Positions 45,334 through 54,428 of a DNA stretch of 64,000 nucleotides are shown here, one piece after another. The position numbers and the translations under genes are program-made. The first letter of the stretch is position 1. Each line of letters begins with the position of its first letter. A model generated the notes under the pieces. The model saw only the letters and a list, made by a program, of their open reading frames with translations, had not been told where the DNA came from and ran no database searches. Origin of the DNA: Rikenellaceae bacterium (GTDB lineage Bacteria; Bacteroidota; Bacteroidia; Bacteroidales; Rikenellaceae); NCBI GenBank assembly GCA_015059845.1, contig SUZR01000003.1:62001-126000 (forward strand), written 5' to 3'.

Positions 45334-46638
45334 ATGAGTTTAGTAGCAATCGTAGGTCGCCCCAATGTGGGCAAGTCGACACTCTTCAACCGCTTGGTGG
45401 GTCACCGTCAGGCTATCGTTGATGAGACTGCCGGCACAACACGCGACCGCCACTATGGAAAGACAGACTGGAACGGCAAAGAGTTTTCGATTATCGACAC
45501 GGGAGGTTATGCCGTAAATACAGACGATATATTCGAGGATGAGATTCGTCAACAGGTGATGCTGGCTATCGACGAGGCCGACCTTATCCTCTTTATGGTT
45601 GAGGTTAAGACAGGTATCACCGACCTCGATATGATGATGGCCGACGTACTGCGTCGCTCAAAAAAGAAGGTTATTGTTGTCTGCAATAAGGTGGATAACT
45701 ACGACATCATCTATCAGTCGCACGAGTTCTATTCGTTGGGTTTGGGTGACCCCTACTGCATCAGCTCTATGTCGGGTAGCGGCACGGGCGATTTGATGGA
45801 CGAGATTCTCAAGCAGCTCCCCGAGGATACCAAGGCTGAGGAGTTTGACGACCTGCCCCGTATCACTATCGTGGGCCGTCCTAACGTAGGTAAGTCATCA
45901 CTCACCAATGCTCTGCTTGGTGAGGAGCGCAACATCGTTACCAACATCGCAGGTACTACACGCGACTCAATCCACACCCGCTACAACAAGTACGGTATGG
46001 ATTTCTACCTGGTAGATACGGCCGGTATGCGTAAGAAGGGCAAGGAGATGGAGGACTTGGAGTTCTACTCTGTAATGCGCTCAATCCGTGCCATCGAGAA
46101 CTCGGACGTATGTATCCTTATGCTCGATGCACAGCAGGGTCTGGAGTCACAGGATTTGAACATCCACAACCTTATCGTTCGTAACCGCAAGGGCTGCGTT
46201 ATCGTTGTGAATAAGTGGGACCTCATCGAGAAGGAGAATAACACAATGAAGGAGTGGAAGGAGTTCCTGGAGAAGAAGCTCGCTCCGTTCAACGATATTC
46301 CTATCATCTTCACATCGGTATTGAACAAGCAGCGTATTTTGGAGGTGCTGCAGCAGGCTATCCGCGTATATAACTCACGTAAGCGCCGCGTGCCGACCTC
46401 GGAGCTTAACGAGTATATCCTGCCCATCATCGAGGATTATCCCCCCGCATCAACAAAGGGCAAGTATATCCGTATCAAGTACGCTACGCAGCTTCCGACA
46501 CCCACGCCGCAGTTCGCATTCTTCGTGAACCTGCCGCAGTATATCAAGGAGTCGTATCGCCGCTATTTGGAGAACAAGCTCCGCGAGCAGTGGGATTTCT
46601 CGGGCGTACCTATTCAGATTTATTTCCGCCAGAAATAA
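45334..46638 (+). CDS. der: Ribosome-assembly GTPase Der (EngA)
   Basis: A 434-residue protein with two tandem GTPase domains, each with P-loop GRPNVGKS (residues 8-15 and about 181-188), switch motifs TAGTTRD and [17 protein letters not shown] and DTAGMRKKG, and NKVD and NKWD. The C-terminal KH-like domain follows ([19 protein letters not shown]). Der acts in 50S subunit assembly and is essential in most bacteria. Length and order are typical. Confidence 0.97.
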   Translation: MSLVAIVGRPNVGKSTLFNRLVGHRQAIVDETAGTTRDRHYGKTDWNGKEFSIIDTGGYAVNTDDIFEDEIRQQVMLAIDEADLILFMVEVKTGITDLDMMMADVLRRSKKKVIVVCNKVDNYDIIYQSHEFYSLGLGDPYCISSMSGSGTGDLMDEILKQLPEDTKAEEFDDLPRITIVGRPNVGKSSLTNALLGEERNIVTNIAGTTRDSIHTRYNKYGMDFYLVDTAGMRKKGKEMEDLEFYSVMRSIRAIENSDVCILMLDAQQGLESQDLNIHNLIVRNRKGCVIVVNKWDLIEKENNTMKEWKEFLEKKLAPFNDIPIIFTSVLNKQRILEVLQQAIRVYNSRKRRVPTSELNEYILPIIEDYPPASTKGKYIRIKYATQLPTPTPQFAFFVNLPQYIKESYRRYLENKLREQWDFSGVPIQIYFRQK

Positions 46639-46639
46639 G

Positions 46640-46673
46640 AAAAAAGGCTATCAAAAATTTGATAGCCTTTTTT
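46640..46673. terminator. Bidirectional terminator after der
   Basis: AAAAAGGCTATCAAA and TTTGATAGCCTTTTT form a 15-base perfect stem. It lies between der and the converging GH43-like gene. Confidence 0.9.
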
Positions 46674-47639
46674 CTATTCATTGATTTTAGGAATTATCAA
46701 CTCCTCACTCACCTCAAGACGATACGCCCTTTTTCCTTCCTCGCGGTCACGCACAAATTTTATGGGCGAAATAAGCGTCTGGCGAGGGTGAATCTTTTCG
46801 CCATTATAGTGCGCGTGATAGACCATATACAATCCTTTGCGGGTCGGCAGCAGAGTGTGGTGTCCCGTACCCACATAGCCTGCGTGGCGGTGCAGAATCG
46901 GGTTATCGGGATGACGCTCGTAAGGGCCCAAAATATTATCGGCAACGGCCACGCCCACGGCATAATCCTGACTCTGGTAGTCATTGCAACTATATGTAAG
47001 ATAATACTTTCCTTTATGTTTGATAACGGCCGGGCCCTCCGCCACTCGACCCATACGATACTCCCAAGTACCCTCCTCGACATCAATCAAACGACGAGCC
47101 GTATTCAGTTTTACCTCGCTTAAGTCACGACTCATCTCTGCAACCCAAATCACATTTCCGTGGGTAAATCGCACCCAGAATATATACGGAGTGCCATCAT
47201 CATCTATAAAGAACGAGGAGTCTATACCCTTCTCCTCGGGCAGATATGGCCGCTTCTGGCTCTGCACAAACGGACCGCACGGTGAATCGGACTCGGCGTA
47301 GCAGATATGCTCCTCTGCCGAATAGGTCATAATATACTTATCCCCCACGCGATAGACCTCAGGCGCCCAAAACCACCTCTCGCCCCACACATCATCCTTA
47401 TGCAGCGCCAATCCATTCCTGGCATTTCCGCAACGGTCGCTCCAAGTGCGCATATCGCGCGAACGATAGACGACGATACCATCCTCGGCGTGAGTACCAT
47501 ATATATAATACCAGCCATCTGCCTTCAGTACGTATGGGTCAGCCAACATCAACTGCCCCTTTTCGGGGCCGCGCACATTGCTCTGCGCCTGCGCGACAAA
47601 GGGCAAAAGTGTAAGAATCAAAAGAAATATTCTCCTCAT
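46674..47639 (-). CDS. Glycoside hydrolase family 43-like protein
   Basis: A 321-residue exported enzyme of the five-blade beta-propeller GH43 group (arabinanase/xylosidase type). Catalytic-site motifs are ADPYVLKADGWYYIYGT (Asp), KGIDSSFFIDDDG (Asp) and RVAEGPAVIKHKGKYY (Glu). Substrate is unknown: arabinan, xylan or a galactan side chain are typical. The signal peptide begins at the ATG at 47639 (MRRIFLLILTLLPFVAQAQ), 1 base after the ccsA stop; the gene seems to be the last of that run. Confidence 0.9.
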   Translation of the reverse strand: MRRIFLLILTLLPFVAQAQSNVRGPEKGQLMLADPYVLKADGWYYIYGTHAEDGIVVYRSRDMRTWSDRCGNARNGLALHKDDVWGERWFWAPEVYRVGDKYIMTYSAEEHICYAESDSPCGPFVQSQKRPYLPEEKGIDSSFFIDDDGTPYIFWVRFTHGNVIWVAEMSRDLSEVKLNTARRLIDVEEGTWEYRMGRVAEGPAVIKHKGKYYLTYSCNDYQSQDYAVGVAVADNILGPYERHPDNPILHRHAGYVGTGHHTLLPTRKGLYMVYHAHYNGEKIHPRQTLISPIKFVRDREEGKRAYRLEVSEELIIPKINE

Positions 47640-47640
47640 A

Positions 47641-48417
47641 TTAATAGACGTGAACACTTGCACCCTGCGCCGAAGGGAGATAGTTTATACCATACCAACA
47701 CATCTGCAACAGCAGGAACGAGAAACAGAGAAGCGCAAAGGCTATATTATTATCCTTCAAGTGTGGGCGCAGATGCAGATACAACAGATATGAAAGCCAC
47801 GTTGCCGCAGCCCACGTCTCCTTCGGGTCCCACGTCCAATAATCACCCCACGCCTGCTTGGCCCACAAGGCACCCATAATCATACCGAGTGTCAGGAAGG
47901 CCCAGCCGATGCGCACGAGATTATCGCACACGCCCAACTCCTCGGCCGTAGCCTCTCGCTTACGTAGCCACAGATAGAGTGCGAATAGAGTCACAGCACC
48001 CATCATCGCATAGGCAAACATATACACAATAACGTGCGGCACAAACCATACGCTCTGCAAGGCAGGCATAAGCGATTTGCTATGTATCTCAGGCTTAAAG
48101 AGATTGATGCAGATAAATACCACGGACATCATCGTACTGAATGACAATATCCACTTATACTTCCAGCGAATAAACACCGCAGCACCCGCTATCGAGAGGA
48201 AGAACGAGTACCACAAGCGCGTCTCACCCATCGTTCGCATAGGAGGTCGCTCCAGAGCAATCCACATACCCACGATATAAGCAAAAAATATCATCGAGCC
48301 CATAAGCGAAGCCGTAGCCGCCAGCCACGTCTGCTTACTGCGGAAGGCCAACACTGCACCCGTAACCCAGCAAAGAGTTGCTGCGGCAGCAAACCATATT
48401 AATTGTTCCCAACTCAT
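47641..48417 (-). CDS. Cytochrome c assembly protein CcsA (ResC-like)
   Basis: A 258-residue membrane protein with about eight membrane segments and the haem-handling tryptophan-rich motif WGDYWTWDPKETWA typical of CcsA/CcmC/ResC. It carries haem to the outer face of the membrane and, with ResB, attaches it to apocytochromes (System II). It overlaps the ResB gene by 4 bases (ATGA), so the two are translated together. Confidence 0.9.
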   Translation of the reverse strand: MSWEQLIWFAAAATLCWVTGAVLAFRSKQTWLAATASLMGSMIFFAYIVGMWIALERPPMRTMGETRLWYSFFLSIAGAAVFIRWKYKWILSFSTMMSVVFICINLFKPEIHSKSLMPALQSVWFVPHVIVYMFAYAMMGAVTLFALYLWLRKREATAEELGVCDNLVRIGWAFLTLGMIMGALWAKQAWGDYWTWDPKETWAAATWLSYLLYLHLRPHLKDNNIAFALLCFSFLLLQMCWYGINYLPSAQGASVHVY

Positions 48418-49640
48418 CGCTTCTCCTCCTTTCCACGTTTACGGCCACCAGCCGTTACAAACATCACAACGCCCGCAGCCAACATTGTCCACAGGGCAAT
48501 ATGCACAGCCGAATACCAACCATCGCGCACGCACTCCAACACGCTTATCGTACTCCAGCGACCACGCGAGGTATCATAACCCACCTGATATATATGCCAC
48601 GAACCGATTTTTGCGGGATGATTCACCTCAATATTAAAATTCTCCTTTTCGCCCTTTTCGTTGAGCACCTCCACACGAGAGAGATAACGCTTAGCCTCTC
48701 GGCGTGGCATAGCCACAGCAAGATTGTCGGCAATGAAGAGATACGAAGGCTCAAAGATAAAGCTACCACAGCTCACCCAGCCCTCACGCTGCTCACCACT
48801 GCGACTATTCTTCGCCCGAACATATACTGCAGGGGCTGCACCCACGTGATTCATCTCAAGGTAATCACTCTGCTCAGGCATACGGCCTGCCATATCAAGA
48901 TATTGCACCGCCGTAAGCTCCCAACCATCTACAACAGCAGTTGCACCCACCTCCTCGACCGACAGGAAATCGCGCGACGAGGTTTCAGTTGCGGTATTCA
49001 GGATATATAGTTTGGGGGGATATTCATCCATCGAGAACTCCTTAAGCGTCACAGCAAAAGGAAGTTGTGTCTGTCGGCCAGCTCTATCAAGGCCCACGTG
49101 TACGGCCTTATCGAGCTGGGTAGTGATACTGACTCTCAGCTTATCCCCACTACCGAATATGCCCGCCACAAGCACAACAAAAACTGCCAGATGCGACATC
49201 ACGGCCGCAACACGGCGTCGGCGCAGATGATGCAGGTCATCCATAACGGCAAGGCCCGTTGTTGTGGTAAAATAGAGCAACAGAATATTAAACGGCCACG
49301 AAGAGGTCATACGTGAAAAACCGACAGCACCAATCAACCCTTCAGTTGCCGGGTCTTGGCGCGTAAGACCAAAGATTATGGTCATCACTATCATCGCGGC
49401 AAGCGATGAAATGCAGGCGTAGTGGTCCGACAGGCGTTTGAGCCACGGCCAACGCTCCTGCTGAAAGTGTATCAGCACAAGCAGATACACATAATTAATG
49501 GCGATAATCAAGCCCCACGGATAACGCAGGAAGCCATTATTGACATCGCCAAAGGCCATTTGCAACGTTGTGCCCGCCACAAAGAGCAAGGCACAACGCA
49601 GAAATGCACGTTTATAACCCCATTGTAAGGTCATAAGCAT
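48414..49640 (-). CDS. Cytochrome c assembly protein ResB-like
   Basis: A 408-residue membrane protein with membrane segments near the N terminus (about 12-29, 39-57, 72-92 and 137-158), a long extracytoplasmic beta-rich part and a C-terminal membrane segment (about 382-400). It has ResB-like blocks (LSVEEVGATAVVDGWELTAV, IGSWHIYQVGYDTSRGRWS). I use the ATG at 49640. It is the System II partner of CcsA. Position in the same run as the multiheme fusion protein supports the role. Confidence 0.8.
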   Translation of the reverse strand: MLMTLQWGYKRAFLRCALLFVAGTTLQMAFGDVNNGFLRYPWGLIIAINYVYLLVLIHFQQERWPWLKRLSDHYACISSLAAMIVMTIIFGLTRQDPATEGLIGAVGFSRMTSSWPFNILLLYFTTTTGLAVMDDLHHLRRRRVAAVMSHLAVFVVLVAGIFGSGDKLRVSITTQLDKAVHVGLDRAGRQTQLPFAVTLKEFSMDEYPPKLYILNTATETSSRDFLSVEEVGATAVVDGWELTAVQYLDMAGRMPEQSDYLEMNHVGAAPAVYVRAKNSRSGEQREGWVSCGSFIFEPSYLFIADNLAVAMPRREAKRYLSRVEVLNEKGEKENFNIEVNHPAKIGSWHIYQVGYDTSRGRWSTISVLECVRDGWYSAVHIALWTMLAAGVVMFVTAGGRKRGKEEKR

Positions 49641-49675
49641 TAAGTATTTAATTAACAATCACTCATCAGCAAAGA

Positions 49676-50575
49676 TTATGCCTTCTTCCACTGCGCGCGC
49701 AGCAACTCAACAGCAGCGGGAACAGTCTCCTCACGCTTGCCGTTAGTACCGCACTCGAAGCTAACATAGTAAGGATAGTTCATCTCCTTCAATGCGCGGA
49801 ATCCGTCGATGTAGTTATCTACAACTCCATCCTCACCCGGCATCTTACGATTGCCACGGCTTGCTACGTGTACGTGCTGCAAATACTCAGGACCTGCGGC
49901 CAGGAAAGCAGCGTAGTCAGATGTCTCCTCCTGCATATGCCAGAAGTCACCCATACACTTAACACCTGCGCTCTTTGAATCGCGGCAGATAGCAGCAGCA
50001 TCAGCAACCTGACGCATATAGTGGCACTCGCGGCGGTTCAGAGGCTCAAGGATTACGGTTGTATTATGCTTAAGAGCGTACTCACCCAACTCGTGCATCT
50101 GCTCGCACAAATATGCACGTGTCTCCAGGGTGTGAGGCTTGCAAGGCTTCTGGCCGTTGAAAGCGGGAACCATAATTACACCTGTTGAGCCAATCTCACC
50201 GGCAGCAGCGATAATATCGCGCATAGTAGAGTCGAACTCAGCCTTCACCTTAGGATCCTCAGCCAAGATAAAGCCCTTGAAACCTGCGCAGATAGCTGAC
50301 ACCTTGATGTTACGGCCACGCAATGCCTGATTAATCTCATTCACGCGATTTGCGAGGTTACCACCGCCAGGCTCAAAACCTACGATGCCCAAGTTCTCCA
50401 TATAGTCGAGTTTCTCCTCAAGCGACTTACCCGGAGCAATGCCCTCCTGGAATGAAAGACGAAGCTCAGCCTTACCCTTCTTCTTGGGTGCAGCAACCAA
50501 ATCCAGCGGAGTAGAAGCAACAGCTACAGCAGCTGCGCCAGCCAATGATGCCTGTAAAAATTCTTTTCTATTCAT
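49676..50575 (-). CDS. TIM-barrel sugar isomerase/epimerase family protein
   Basis: A 299-residue protein with a Tat-like leader (MNRKEFLQASLAGAAAVAVA, only one arginine-lysine pair) and an AP-endonuclease-type TIM barrel (hydroxypyruvate isomerase / xylose-isomerase-like). Metal-site motifs are seen in VILEPLNRRE, CMGDFWHMQEE, HVHVASRGNRKMPGEDG and VSFECGTNG. Substrate unknown; these proteins often act with Gfo/Idh oxidoreductases such as the one upstream. It starts 9 bases after the cupin gene. Confidence 0.82.
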   Translation of the reverse strand: MNRKEFLQASLAGAAAVAVASTPLDLVAAPKKKGKAELRLSFQEGIAPGKSLEEKLDYMENLGIVGFEPGGGNLANRVNEINQALRGRNIKVSAICAGFKGFILAEDPKVKAEFDSTMRDIIAAAGEIGSTGVIMVPAFNGQKPCKPHTLETRAYLCEQMHELGEYALKHNTTVILEPLNRRECHYMRQVADAAAICRDSKSAGVKCMGDFWHMQEETSDYAAFLAAGPEYLQHVHVASRGNRKMPGEDGVVDNYIDGFRALKEMNYPYYVSFECGTNGKREETVPAAVELLRAQWKKA

Positions 50576-50584
50576 AATCAATAT

Positions 50585-51085
50585 TTATATCTGTTCAAAA
50601 CTCTGTTCCAACTCTTTGATAAATGCCTCTACGCGCAACTTATCATCCACCGCAGGTGTCCACGGAGCCAAATTGTCGGGTGTGATTGGAGCATAAGGGC
50701 CCTGCTTAACCTCAAACAGAACAGTATCATCCTCCAGCACCACCAGACCGTGCCACACGCCAGCCTCAATATCAAAACCGCAACATCCGCTATCGGAGCC
50801 CACTACACGACGCTCAACTACACGACCCGAGTCATCATAAATAGTAAGTCCTACCCTACCTCGCAACACGATGCTACTCTCGCACCTATCGGGCGAAAGA
50901 TGACGATGCACGGGCAGGTAGCTACCACGATTCATAGCATTGAGCAGGCGGTTAACAGGCTCATCCGTCGTACGATGGAAATTATAGTTTATACGTAGGC
51001 GAGCTGCTTCACGCGCTTGACTGGCTACCTCGGCCATCAAATGGTCGTCGATAAACTCTACTTTAGGCTCCACGCTCATACGCAT
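50585..51085 (-). CDS. WbuC-family cupin-fold protein
   Basis: A 166-residue protein. The WbuC cupin is recognised by NFHRTTDEPVNRLLNAMNRG, YLPVHRHLSPDR, GVWHGLVVLEDDTVLFEVKQG and the metal ligands His and Glu in these blocks. WbuC proteins are linked to O-antigen sugar synthesis, but the reaction is unknown. The ATG at 51085 is the best start; another at 51079 is two codons in. It follows the Gfo/Idh gene after a hairpin. Confidence 0.82.
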   Translation of the reverse strand: MRMSVEPKVEFIDDHLMAEVASQAREAARLRINYNFHRTTDEPVNRLLNAMNRGSYLPVHRHLSPDRCESSIVLRGRVGLTIYDDSGRVVERRVVGSDSGCCGFDIEAGVWHGLVVLEDDTVLFEVKQGPYAPITPDNLAPWTPAVDDKLRVEAFIKELEQSFEQI

Positions 51086-51095
51086 CTTCAAAGAA

Positions 51096-51136
51096 AAAAG
51101 GGTGGAGAGGGAGTTGTTCGCTCCTACACCACCCTC
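51096..51136 (-). terminator. Terminator after the Gfo/Idh gene
   Basis: On the minus strand GGGTGG ... CCACCC with an inner GGAG/CTCC pair and a TTTTTT tail. The next gene, the WbuC cupin, would need readthrough or its own promoter. Confidence 0.65.
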
Positions 51137-51158
51137 TAAATTAATCTTACGATGTTAA

Positions 51159-52514
51159 TTACTTAGCCTTACCGGTTACCTTAACAACGTAGTCAGACAT
51201 ATCCATCTTACCCAACTCGAGCTTCTCGGGCATATAGTCGAGGTTAGATGCGCTCATCTCATCCCAAGTAACTGTTGCACCAGTGTAAGCAGCCTCACGA
51301 CCCATTACACCTGCCAAGCAAGAGATTGCACAAGCGGTAGCCTCATCGTGAGCTGTACCCTTACGAATGTGGTTAACCCAGTCAACGTGCTCCAAAACGT
51401 AGGGGTTAGTCTGCTTGTAAGCAGCCTTCTCAGCCTCAGCGTCGAACTTCCAGATAACGTTGCCGGCCAAGTCCTTAATCTCGTGATCCTTGCTGTTCCA
51501 AGAACCCTTAGTACCCTGGATATACTCGCTTACGTTGTTGCTGCAACCATCAATCTGACGACACATAGAGTGGAGGTGGATACCATTCTCCATCTCGAAG
51601 TCAACTGAGAACTGGTCGTACTGGTCACCAGTGATACGACGGTGGCGAGCACCTACAGCAGTAGCCTTAACGGGCTTCAAGCCTGACATCCACAAGAATA
51701 CGTCGATGTTGTGAACGTGCTGCTCTACGATATGGTCACCTGACAACCACTTCCAGTTAACCCAGTCGCGAATCATCCACTCCATATCGCTCCAGCCTGC
51801 CTGACGCTCCTTGTACCAAAGCATACCCTGGTTCCAATATACGTTACCGCCGGTAATCTCACCGATAAGACCCTGCTGAATCTTCTGGAATGCCTCAACG
51901 TAGGGACGCTGGTGGTGACGCTGTGTACCAGTAACAACGCTCAAGCCCTTAGCCTGTGCCTGCTTAGCGGTAGCCATAATCATACGGTAACCCTTGGGGT
52001 CAACTGCGATAGGCTTCTCAAGGAATGAGTGAACACCCTTCTCTGTAGCGTACTGGAAGTGTACGGGACGGAATACGGGAGGAGTAGCGATAACTACCAT
52101 ATCAACACCTGAGTCGATAACCTGCTTGTAAGCATCGAAACCAACGAAGCACTTGTCGTCAGCTACAACCTGATTGTGCTTCTCGGCCAAATTCTTCTTA
52201 AGGTTCTGCAAACGGTCAGCGAAAGTATCACCCAAAGCAACAACCTTGATACCGTTAGCTGCGTTCAACAGGTCAACGATAGCACCTGAACCACGGCCAC
52301 CACAACCGATAACACCAGCCTTCAACTCCTTACCGTCGTCAGCCTTATCGTTCAAAACGGGGATGTAAGCACCCTCAAGCTGCTTCAGGGGAGTGTACTC
52401 GGGAGCCTTCTCACCGCAAGATGTCATAAGTGCTGAAGAACCAACGAGTGTTGAAACACCCGCTACTGCAGACAAAGACAAGAAGTCCTTTCTGCTCATT
52501 TTGTTACTGCTCAT
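51159..52514 (-). CDS. Gfo/Idh/MocA-family oxidoreductase, exported
   Basis: A 451-residue NAD(P)-binding oxidoreductase with a Tat-like leader (MSRKDFLSLSAVAGVSTLVG, then ALMTSC). The Rossmann fold begins with AGVIGCGGRGSG, and the lysine-containing SFLEKPIAVDP is the family catalytic block. Export of this type is common in Bacteroidetes, where such enzymes act on glycosidic sugars in the periplasm (some release sugars via NAD-dependent hydrolysis). Codon use is very regular, as for a highly expressed gene. It lies 74 bases after the multiheme fusion gene. Confidence 0.9.
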   Translation of the reverse strand: MSSNKMSRKDFLSLSAVAGVSTLVGSSALMTSCGEKAPEYTPLKQLEGAYIPVLNDKADDGKELKAGVIGCGGRGSGAIVDLLNAANGIKVVALGDTFADRLQNLKKNLAEKHNQVVADDKCFVGFDAYKQVIDSGVDMVVIATPPVFRPVHFQYATEKGVHSFLEKPIAVDPKGYRMIMATAKQAQAKGLSVVTGTQRHHQRPYVEAFQKIQQGLIGEITGGNVYWNQGMLWYKERQAGWSDMEWMIRDWVNWKWLSGDHIVEQHVHNIDVFLWMSGLKPVKATAVGARHRRITGDQYDQFSVDFEMENGIHLHSMCRQIDGCSNNVSEYIQGTKGSWNSKDHEIKDLAGNVIWKFDAEAEKAAYKQTNPYVLEHVDWVNHIRKGTAHDEATACAISCLAGVMGREAAYTGATVTWDEMSASNLDYMPEKLELGKMDMSDYVVKVTGKAK

Positions 52515-52588
52515 AATTTTTAGTAGTTTTTTATAATGTTAAACCTTATATATAATACATATTGGATTCTCTCTCACGTGCAACTCCA

Positions 52589-54118
52589 CTACTGAGCCAC
52601 CACACCCTCGGGCACCTCGCACACAACGCGGAAGCCTACGCCCTTGATATCCGAGTACCACCAGATACTCTTCGGATTCTGCGGGTCAGTACGCAACCAC
52701 TCTACGTGATTTGTCTTGCCGCGGGCTGCGCTTCTCAGGTTAGCAGCATCGTCCACATAGTAGCCACCGCGAACAACGTGCTCCTCACCTTCAGCAGGAC
52801 CCTTCGGGTCAACAGCGCCATCCTGCAACTGTGAATATGCATCCTCGGCATACCAATCCGAACAATACTCCATAACGTTACCCAGCATATTCTTCAAACC
52901 AAACGGATTGGCCTTCATCTTAGTAGGCTCCTGCGTGCGGTTCTTGCTATTGTTCATATAGATAACGTGGCTATTAATCACGGTAGTATCTGCGCCAAAC
53001 AAACCATTCCAGAAACCGTCGTTGGTGTAATCCTTCGGGCTACCCTCGAAGTAGTAAGGAGTCTCGGTGCCACCACGTGCTGCATACTCCCACTCAGCCT
53101 CGGTCGGCAGACGATATTTCTTGCCCGTCTTGAGCGACAACCACTGGCAGAAAGTCTCAGCCGAATAGTGTGTCATAGTGATTGCGGGACGAGAGCCCAT
53201 ACCCCAACCCTGATCGGGGAATCCGAACGGAGGTGTAGGACCACTTACAGCGTCGCAATCCTCGCGGGTATTGTTTGCATAGATAACCTCGGGCGGTGTA
53301 CGACCCTCAGACATTGTCTCACCATAGAAGGCCCAGAACTGATCCCAGGTAACCTCCACCTCAGCCATAAAGAAGGGCGAAATTGTTACGTTGCGCTGGG
53401 GAGCCTCATCCGCCTTATGGAAAGGCTCATTCTCGGGGCTACCCATCTTGAACGAGCCACCGGGGATAGCAATCATATTGATTGAAGCCGATGTGCCAGG
53501 AACAGTCTCGGTAAAATTCTTAAACTCGGTAACCGCTGCAGCCTCGGCATACAAATCGCCACCTGTTGTAGGAGCCGATGTCAAAGCCTCGTGCTTGTAG
53601 TTGGGGTTATAGTGACCTGCGTCAAGGTGACAGCTGATACACTGGAGGTTGAGCTTCTCCTCGTTCTCCTCATAGTAGAGGTGAGCCGTAACACCCTCAT
53701 CAGTCATACCTGAAGGGAAGATATTTACGTGGCAAGCCTTGCAAGACTCGTTGTAAACAATAGTCTGAGCATACTCCAACTCGCCCTTTGAATCCCAATC
53801 GATATCCTCGGGGTTCTTGGTCAGGTACGACCACATATCTTTCATACCTGTAAGTGCCTTAGCCTTCACATACTCAAACGAGCCCTTCGGCGGGAGGTGG
53901 CACGCCACACAGTCGGTCATAACACCGCTGTCGTTGTTGTAGTGGATTGACTGCTTCCAGCTTGCATCAGACTCGGGGTGAACGTGACAAGACATACAAG
54001 AGTCGTTCTTAGAGCTGTTTACCCATAGGTAGTTGAATGCAATCATCAACGAAAATCCCAATACCAGACCTGCGAGGCCTACGAGTAGAAACTTCTTACT
54101 ATTTCCTGATTTTGACAT
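52589..54118 (-). CDS. NapC/NrfH-like tetraheme cytochrome fused to a formylglycine-enzyme-like (SUMF1) domain
   Basis: A 509-residue protein with two unrelated parts. The N terminus has one membrane anchor (about 9-30) and four haem motifs of the NapC/NrfH type: CMSCH (about 41), CVACH, CKACH and CISCH, the last near residue 170. From about 220 on it is an FGE-sulfatase (SUMF1/GldK) domain: NMIAIPGGSFKMGSPENE, DEAPQRNVTISPFFMAEVEV, YRLPTEAEWEYAARG and NVMEYCSDWYAEDAY, ending with VRGGYYVDD and GVGFRVVCE. The haem part would carry electrons from quinol; the SUMF1 part may be structural or ligand-binding. The ATG at 54118 is used. Confidence 0.88.
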   Translation of the reverse strand: MSKSGNSKKFLLVGLAGLVLGFSLMIAFNYLWVNSSKNDSCMSCHVHPESDASWKQSIHYNNDSGVMTDCVACHLPPKGSFEYVKAKALTGMKDMWSYLTKNPEDIDWDSKGELEYAQTIVYNESCKACHVNIFPSGMTDEGVTAHLYYEENEEKLNLQCISCHLDAGHYNPNYKHEALTSAPTTGGDLYAEAAAVTEFKNFTETVPGTSASINMIAIPGGSFKMGSPENEPFHKADEAPQRNVTISPFFMAEVEVTWDQFWAFYGETMSEGRTPPEVIYANNTREDCDAVSGPTPPFGFPDQGWGMGSRPAITMTHYSAETFCQWLSLKTGKKYRLPTEAEWEYAARGGTETPYYFEGSPKDYTNDGFWNGLFGADTTVINSHVIYMNNSKNRTQEPTKMKANPFGLKNMLGNVMEYCSDWYAEDAYSQLQDGAVDPKGPAEGEEHVVRGGYYVDDAANLRSAARGKTNHVEWLRTDPQNPKSIWWYSDIKGVGFRVVCEVPEGVVAQ

Positions 54119-54226
54119 ATTTGTATTAATCAAAAACTATATTCACAATCCAATTTCGGCACATACATAGCCCGACTCCTTTACGGCCTACGCGCACGCA
54201 CGAAATAAATCACACAATATCTCGGT

Positions 54227-54257
54227 CAAAAGTAATAAAAATTTCGGCAGCTTCAAA
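54227..54257 (-). promoter_or_regulatory. Promoter of the multiheme fusion gene
   Basis: TTTG (54254-54257), a 19-base spacer and TACTTTTG (54227-54234) on the minus strand: a full Bacteroidetes-type match. The leader to the ATG is about 105 bases. The rest of 54119-54428 shows no gene. Confidence 0.75.
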
Positions 54258-54428
54258 CTCTAAGGGTGTATTTTTTATAAAAACCGACTAATTTCATAAT
54301 ATTTTCAGCCCGCGCATAGCTTTTTCGCTTCTCAATTATAGCAAAAAGAGTTGATTGCCGATGTTTTTACAGAAAATTTATGTTCCTTTGTATAACAATT
54401 AGGTCCAAACTAAAAACAATGAGATAAA

